Source: Dehalococcoidales bacterium (GTDB taxonomy: Bacteria > Chloroflexota > Dehalococcoidia > Dehalococcoidales > RBG-16-60-22). From it: a stretch of 24,710 nucleotides of DNA. Under the pieces are notes generated by a model, which saw only the letters and a program-made list of their open reading frames with translations, was not told the origin of the DNA and searched no databases. Of this stretch, positions 22,198 through 24,710 are shown in pieces (the first letter of the stretch is position 1; each line of letters opens with the position of its first letter). The stretch lies in NCBI GenBank assembly GCA_030628245.1, contig DAOVRI010000002.1, positions 1 through 24,710 on the forward strand, written 5' to 3'. The position numbers and the translations under genes were made by a program.

Positions 22198-22266
22198 ATA
22201 GTCGGGCTTGACCCGACTATCCAGACCCCCCACTTCCCCCCTCTGGATTCCCGCCTTCGCGGGAAT
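22198..22266. repeat. Triple-hairpin palindromic element between ahcY and metK
   Basis: Three inverted repeats in series. ATAGTCGGG/CCCGACTAT (22198-22206, 22212-22220, loop CTTGA). TCCAGA/TCTGGA (22220-22225, 22242-22247) enclosing a C-rich loop. ATTCCCGC/GCGGGAAT (22247-22254, 22259-22266, loop CTTC). The CCCGCCTTCGCGGGAATGAC type of end is, from memory, a widespread REP-like motif in bacterial genomes. It is unlike the element flanking the mutase gene. Confidence 0.85.
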
Positions 22267-22293
22267 GACATTTTCATAATTCAAGATCGATAT

Positions 22294-23556
22294 TTACGTT
22301 CCTTCTTCCCAGCTGGCCAGGTATTTCTGCTGTTCCTCCGTCAGAGTATCAATCGCCACACCCATCGCCCGGAGCTTGAGCCGGGCTACCTCTTTATCGA
22401 TTTCTTCAGGTACCGGGTGTACCTTGATTTCCAGCTTACCTTTATTCTTAACCATGTATTCCGCGCACAGCGCCTGGTTGGCGAAGCTCATATCCATAAC
22501 GCTGGCCGGGTGTCCTTCCGCCGCCGCCAGGTTTATCAGTCTCCCTTCACCCAGCAGGTACAGGCAGCGTCCGTCCTTTAATAAATACTCCTCGACGAAG
22601 GCACGTACGGTACGTTTCTTTTTTGAGACAGCTTCCAGGGCCGGGATATCGATTTCCGTGTTGAAATGTCCGCTGTTGGCCAGAATAGCGCCGTCCTTCA
22701 TCACACTGAAATGTTCTTCGTCAATGACGCTCTTGTCCCCGGTAACGGTAATGAAGATATCGCCCACTTTAGCGGCCTCCATCAGAGGCATTACCTGGAA
22801 GCCTTCCATGACCGCCTCCAGGGCGTGGACCGGCTCTACCTCGACGATAATGACATGGGAACCCAGTCCTTTAGCCCTCATGCTGACACCGCGTCCCGTC
22901 CAGCCGTAGCCGCAGACGACCACTTTTTTGCCGGCCCAGAGGATATTGGTGGCGCGGGTAATACCGTCGATGGTGCTCTGGCCCGTACCGTAGCGATTAT
23001 CAAATAAGTGTTTGGTTTCGGCATCGTTGACGGCAATCATGGGATATTTCAACTTCCCGGCGTTATGCATACTGTGCAGGCGGATGATACCGGTGGTGGT
23101 CTCCTCGGCACCGCCGATAACATCGGCGATAAGGTCGCTGCGCTTGGTGTGAATCGTGGTGACAAGGTCGGCGCCGTCATCAATGGTGATATGAGGTTTA
23201 CTATCGAGGGCGGTACTAATGTGTTTGTAGTAGGTGACCTCGTCCTCGCCCTTGATGGCATTCGTCGGGATGCCGTATTCCACCAGCGCCGCCGCCACAT
23301 CGTCCTGCGTGCTGAGCGGATTTGACGCACAGAGCGTAACCTCGGCCCCACCCGCCTTCAGGGTAAGCGCCAGGTTGGCTGTTTCCGTGGTGATGTGGAG
23401 GCACCCCGCGATACGAATACCCTTCAAAGGTTTCTCCGCGGTGAACCTTTCCCTGATTAATTTGACCACCGGCATCTCCCGATAGGCCCATTCGATACGC
23501 AGCCTGCCGTCCGCGGCCAGAGACATATCTTTAACATCATAGTTACGAGAGGTCAT
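22294..23556 (-). CDS. ahcY: Adenosylhomocysteinase (S-adenosylhomocysteine hydrolase)
   Basis: Reversibly hydrolyses S-adenosylhomocysteine, the by-product of methyl transfer, to homocysteine and adenosine, with bound NAD. 420 aa. Seen: CLHITTETANL (~52-62), DDGADL (126-131), GGAEETTTG (148-156), KLKYPMIAVNDAETKH (~168-183), DNRYGTGQS (~186-194), and the NAD loop GYGWTGRG at 216-223. It lacks the ~40-aa insert of the longer (~465-aa) forms. I chose ATG 23556 over ATG 23574: the Shine-Dalgarno AAAGGGGG lies between the two and is properly spaced only for the inner one. Upstream is a leader of ~160 nt; downstream, 143 nt with a palindromic repeat lead to metK. Confidence 0.96.
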   Translation of the reverse strand: MTSRNYDVKDMSLAADGRLRIEWAYREMPVVKLIRERFTAEKPLKGIRIAGCLHITTETANLALTLKAGGAEVTLCASNPLSTQDDVAAALVEYGIPTNAIKGEDEVTYYKHISTALDSKPHITIDDGADLVTTIHTKRSDLIADVIGGAEETTTGIIRLHSMHNAGKLKYPMIAVNDAETKHLFDNRYGTGQSTIDGITRATNILWAGKKVVVCGYGWTGRGVSMRAKGLGSHVIIVEVEPVHALEAVMEGFQVMPLMEAAKVGDIFITVTGDKSVIDEEHFSVMKDGAILANSGHFNTEIDIPALEAVSKKKRTVRAFVEEYLLKDGRCLYLLGEGRLINLAAAEGHPASVMDMSFANQALCAEYMVKNKGKLEIKVHPVPEEIDKEVARLKLRAMGVAIDTLTEEQQKYLASWEEGT

Positions 23557-23734
23557 GAGTTGCCCCCTTTGCATTGATTAAACATGATACATCATATTTG
23601 AGAGATAATTCAAATAGGTATTTTGGACAGATGTCACGTCATTCCTCTCCGGATGAGACATTGCAGGTTCAAAATTCTACATCAGTCTTTCTACACATGC
23701 TACACTACATGATACAACAGATAATAGTATAACA
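23557..23734 (-). promoter_or_regulatory. ahcY promoter and long structured leader
   Basis: On the minus strand TGTTATACT (23734 down to 23726) is an extended -10 element; no good -35 is visible. Transcription from it would give an untranslated leader of about 160 nt. That leader contains a hairpin at 23631-23661 (ATGTC with GACAT, then TCATCC with GGAATGA allowing a bulge). It also contains one of two direct ACATGATACA repeats (plus-strand 23582-23591; the other, 23707-23716, is near the transcription start). Its length and structure allow a cis-regulatory RNA, but I could not match it to a known SAH or SAM riboswitch. Confidence 0.45.
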
Positions 23735-23780
23735 CAAGTCCATATTTTGGTCTTTTGACACGGCATTTACAGAAAGCCAG

Positions 23781-24173
23781 CTAGACGATTCCCCAGTCCC
23801 GGTATCCCTGTCGAATGACCTCCCCGTATTCTTGCGAAGGTAAAGTCTCTTCCATCTGCCCGGACTTGATATAAGTCACCGCCTGGTGCGGCTCGTTGTC
23901 TTCATCGAACACGGTGACATTTAGCCTGATATAGCCGGCCTCGTGTCTATCCAGATGCCTGAGGCACGCCTCGCTTACCTCGTAGATAGCGCCCCGCACC
24001 TTCTCTCCCCGGAACGACTTAATGGTGGCTTTGCCACCCCGCCACTCCCGCGACCAACCGGTAAATACTATCCTGTAGTTGGGCAGGGTGGCCACGAACA
24101 ACGGCTTGCTGTCCGGGCAGCGTGTCTGCATCTGCTTCTTACTAAGGTTGGTGGCATAGGCAAAATAGTACAC
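23781..24173 (-). CDS. Gamma-glutamylcyclotransferase-like protein (GGCT/AIG2 fold)
   Basis: 130 aa. Family members release 5-oxoproline from gamma-glutamyl compounds; others are of unknown specificity. The N-terminus MYYFAYATNL corresponds to the substrate-binding YGSN loop of the family, here Y-A-T-N. Glu78 in LDRHEAGY is at the position of the catalytic glutamate. GTG start at 24173 with GAGG upstream. The -10 TATAAT at 24202-24207 suggests its own promoter, divergent from glgC. It ends 207 bases short of the upstream ATG of the ahcY frame, whose promoter lies in that gap. Function on a specific substrate cannot be told from sequence. Confidence 0.85.
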   Translation of the reverse strand: MYYFAYATNLSKKQMQTRCPDSKPLFVATLPNYRIVFTGWSREWRGGKATIKSFRGEKVRGAIYEVSEACLRHLDRHEAGYIRLNVTVFDEDNEPHQAVTYIKSGQMEETLPSQEYGEVIRQGYRDWGIV

Positions 24174-24201
24174 TTTGATACCTCGGAATAGCTTCGTTCC
24201 A

Positions 24202-24207
24202 ATTATA
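24202..24207 (-). promoter_or_regulatory. -10 element of the cyclotransferase-like gene
   Basis: The minus strand carries a perfect TATAAT about 28 bases before the GTG start at 24173. No convincing -35 at 16-18 bp; TTGACG occurs nearby on the same strand but only 12 bp away. Confidence 0.5.
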
Positions 24208-24258
24208 GTACAACTTCATCGTCAATGAAACTCGAGCAGGACGGTATACTATTTACGG

Positions 24259-24287
24259 TTGACATCTTAAGGCAATACGGGTAACAT
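24259..24287 (+). promoter_or_regulatory. Sigma-70-type promoter of glgC
   Basis: Perfect -35 TTGACA (24259-24264), a 17-bp spacer and TAACAT (24282-24287, 4 of 6 matches). It ends 50 bases before the glgC ATG, and lies in a 164-nt divergent intergenic region shared with the cyclotransferase-like gene. Confidence 0.65.
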
Positions 24288-24337
24288 GGTTAAGCAGCCA
24301 TATACAGGCTGTACAACGAACAGTATAGGGGAAAGAT

Positions 24338-24710
24338 ATGCACAGGTTGCTCGCTGTTATTCTGGCGGGTGGTACGGGGGAGCGCCTGAGCATCCTGTCT
24401 CAGGAACGCGCTAAACCGGCGGTCCCATTCGCCGGTAAATACCGCATCATAGACTTCTCTCTCAGCAACTGCGTGAACTCAGGTATTCACAACGTCATTG
24501 TTCTCACCCAGTACCAGCCAGTCTCTCTTACCGAGCACATCGGCATTGGCGCGCCCTGGGGCCTGGTTCCTCCGGACAGGAATGTACGGCTGCTGCAGCC
24601 TTATCTGGCACGTGAAGAAGGCCGGGACTGGTACAAAGGTACAGCTGATGCTGTCCACCAGAACCTTGACCGTATCGAAGCCGAGGAAGTCGATGAGGTC
24701 CTGATTCTCA
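24338..24710 (+). CDS. glgC: Glucose-1-phosphate adenylyltransferase, 3' part outside window
   Basis: Makes ADP-glucose from glucose-1-P and ATP, the committed step of bacterial glycogen synthesis. The first 124 codons are present of an expected ~380-420. The start MHRLLAVILAGGTGERL holds the nucleotide-binding GG-x-G-x-RL loop (~11-17). RAKPAVPFAGKYRIIDFSLSN (~24-44) is the family signature and NSGIHNVIVLTQYQ follows. GTADAVHQNL near residue 107 matches the ADP-glucose-type GTADA(V/I)xQN motif. ATG preceded by GGGGAAAG. The substrate could come from the mutase encoded at 18845-20272. A related nucleotidyltransferase cannot be fully excluded without the C-terminal beta-helix. Confidence 0.93.
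   Translation, partial: MHRLLAVILAGGTGERLSILSQERAKPAVPFAGKYRIIDFSLSNCVNSGIHNVIVLTQYQPVSLTEHIGIGAPWGLVPPDRNVRLLQPYLAREEGRDWYKGTADAVHQNLDRIEAEEVDEVLIL

Noticed and set aside
22151..22293. SAM riboswitch ahead of metK
   Set aside because: The gap is largely filled by the REP-like palindromes and I could not find SAM-I/II/III consensus elements.
22108..22581. 157-aa plus-strand open frame across the ahcY-metK gap
   Set aside because: It runs through the palindromic element and antisense ends of two genuine genes.

Overview
This window is a bacterial chromosome segment dominated by one long ribosomal-protein superoperon. Mixed ATG/GTG/TTG starts, Shine-Dalgarno sites, a zinc-type S14, a TruA-L13-S9 distal end and an archaeal-style bifunctional phosphoglucose/phosphomannose isomerase suggest a moderately GC-rich, non-proteobacterial lineage. 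My best guess is Chloroflexota, class Dehalococcoidia; this rests on recognising gene order and protein style, not on a search.

Region 1 (1-16793, all + strand) is the fused S10-spc-alpha operon. It begins inside rplC and continues rplD-rplW-rplB-rpsS-rplV-rpsC-rplP-rpmC-rpsQ-rplN-rplX-rplE-rpsZ-rpsH-rplF-rplR-rpsE-rpmD-rplO-secY-adk-map-infA-rpmJ-rpsM-rpsK-rpsD-rpoA-rplQ-truA-rplM-rpsI. Gaps are tiny and several genes overlap, which implies translational coupling. A strong intrinsic terminator at 16819-16860 closes it. It supplies ribosomal subunits, RNA polymerase alpha, the SecY translocon, N-terminal methionine processing, initiation factor 1, adenylate kinase and a tRNA pseudouridine synthase. 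The oddities are a ~180-residue block-charged repeat tail on S3, a ~50-residue acidic tail on RpoA, a non-homologous L4 tail overlapping rplW by 71 nt, and loss of the near-universal Asn in the C-terminal loop of S11.

Region 2 (16861-17543) is an AT-rich single-gene island with its own consensus-like promoter. It encodes a 196-aa protein with a HEPN-like R-N-x3-H motif.

Region 3 (17604-23556, - strand) reads, in transcription order, ahcY, metK, a membrane-anchored coiled-coil hypothetical, phosphogluco/phosphomannomutase and bifunctional PGI/PMI. Thus S-adenosylmethionine recycling genes precede hexose-phosphate genes. Palindromic intergenic repeats separate several of them: two copies of one double-hairpin family flank the mutase gene, and an unrelated triple-hairpin element lies between ahcY and metK.

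Region 4 (23781-24710) has a divergent pair: a gamma-glutamylcyclotransferase-like gene (-) and the start of glgC (+), cut by the window end. PGI/PMI, mutase and GlgC together would link fructose-6-P to glucose-1-P and ADP-glucose. I saw no tRNA or rRNA genes, CRISPR arrays, transposases or phage genes, and no gene-free stretch exceeds 300 bases.
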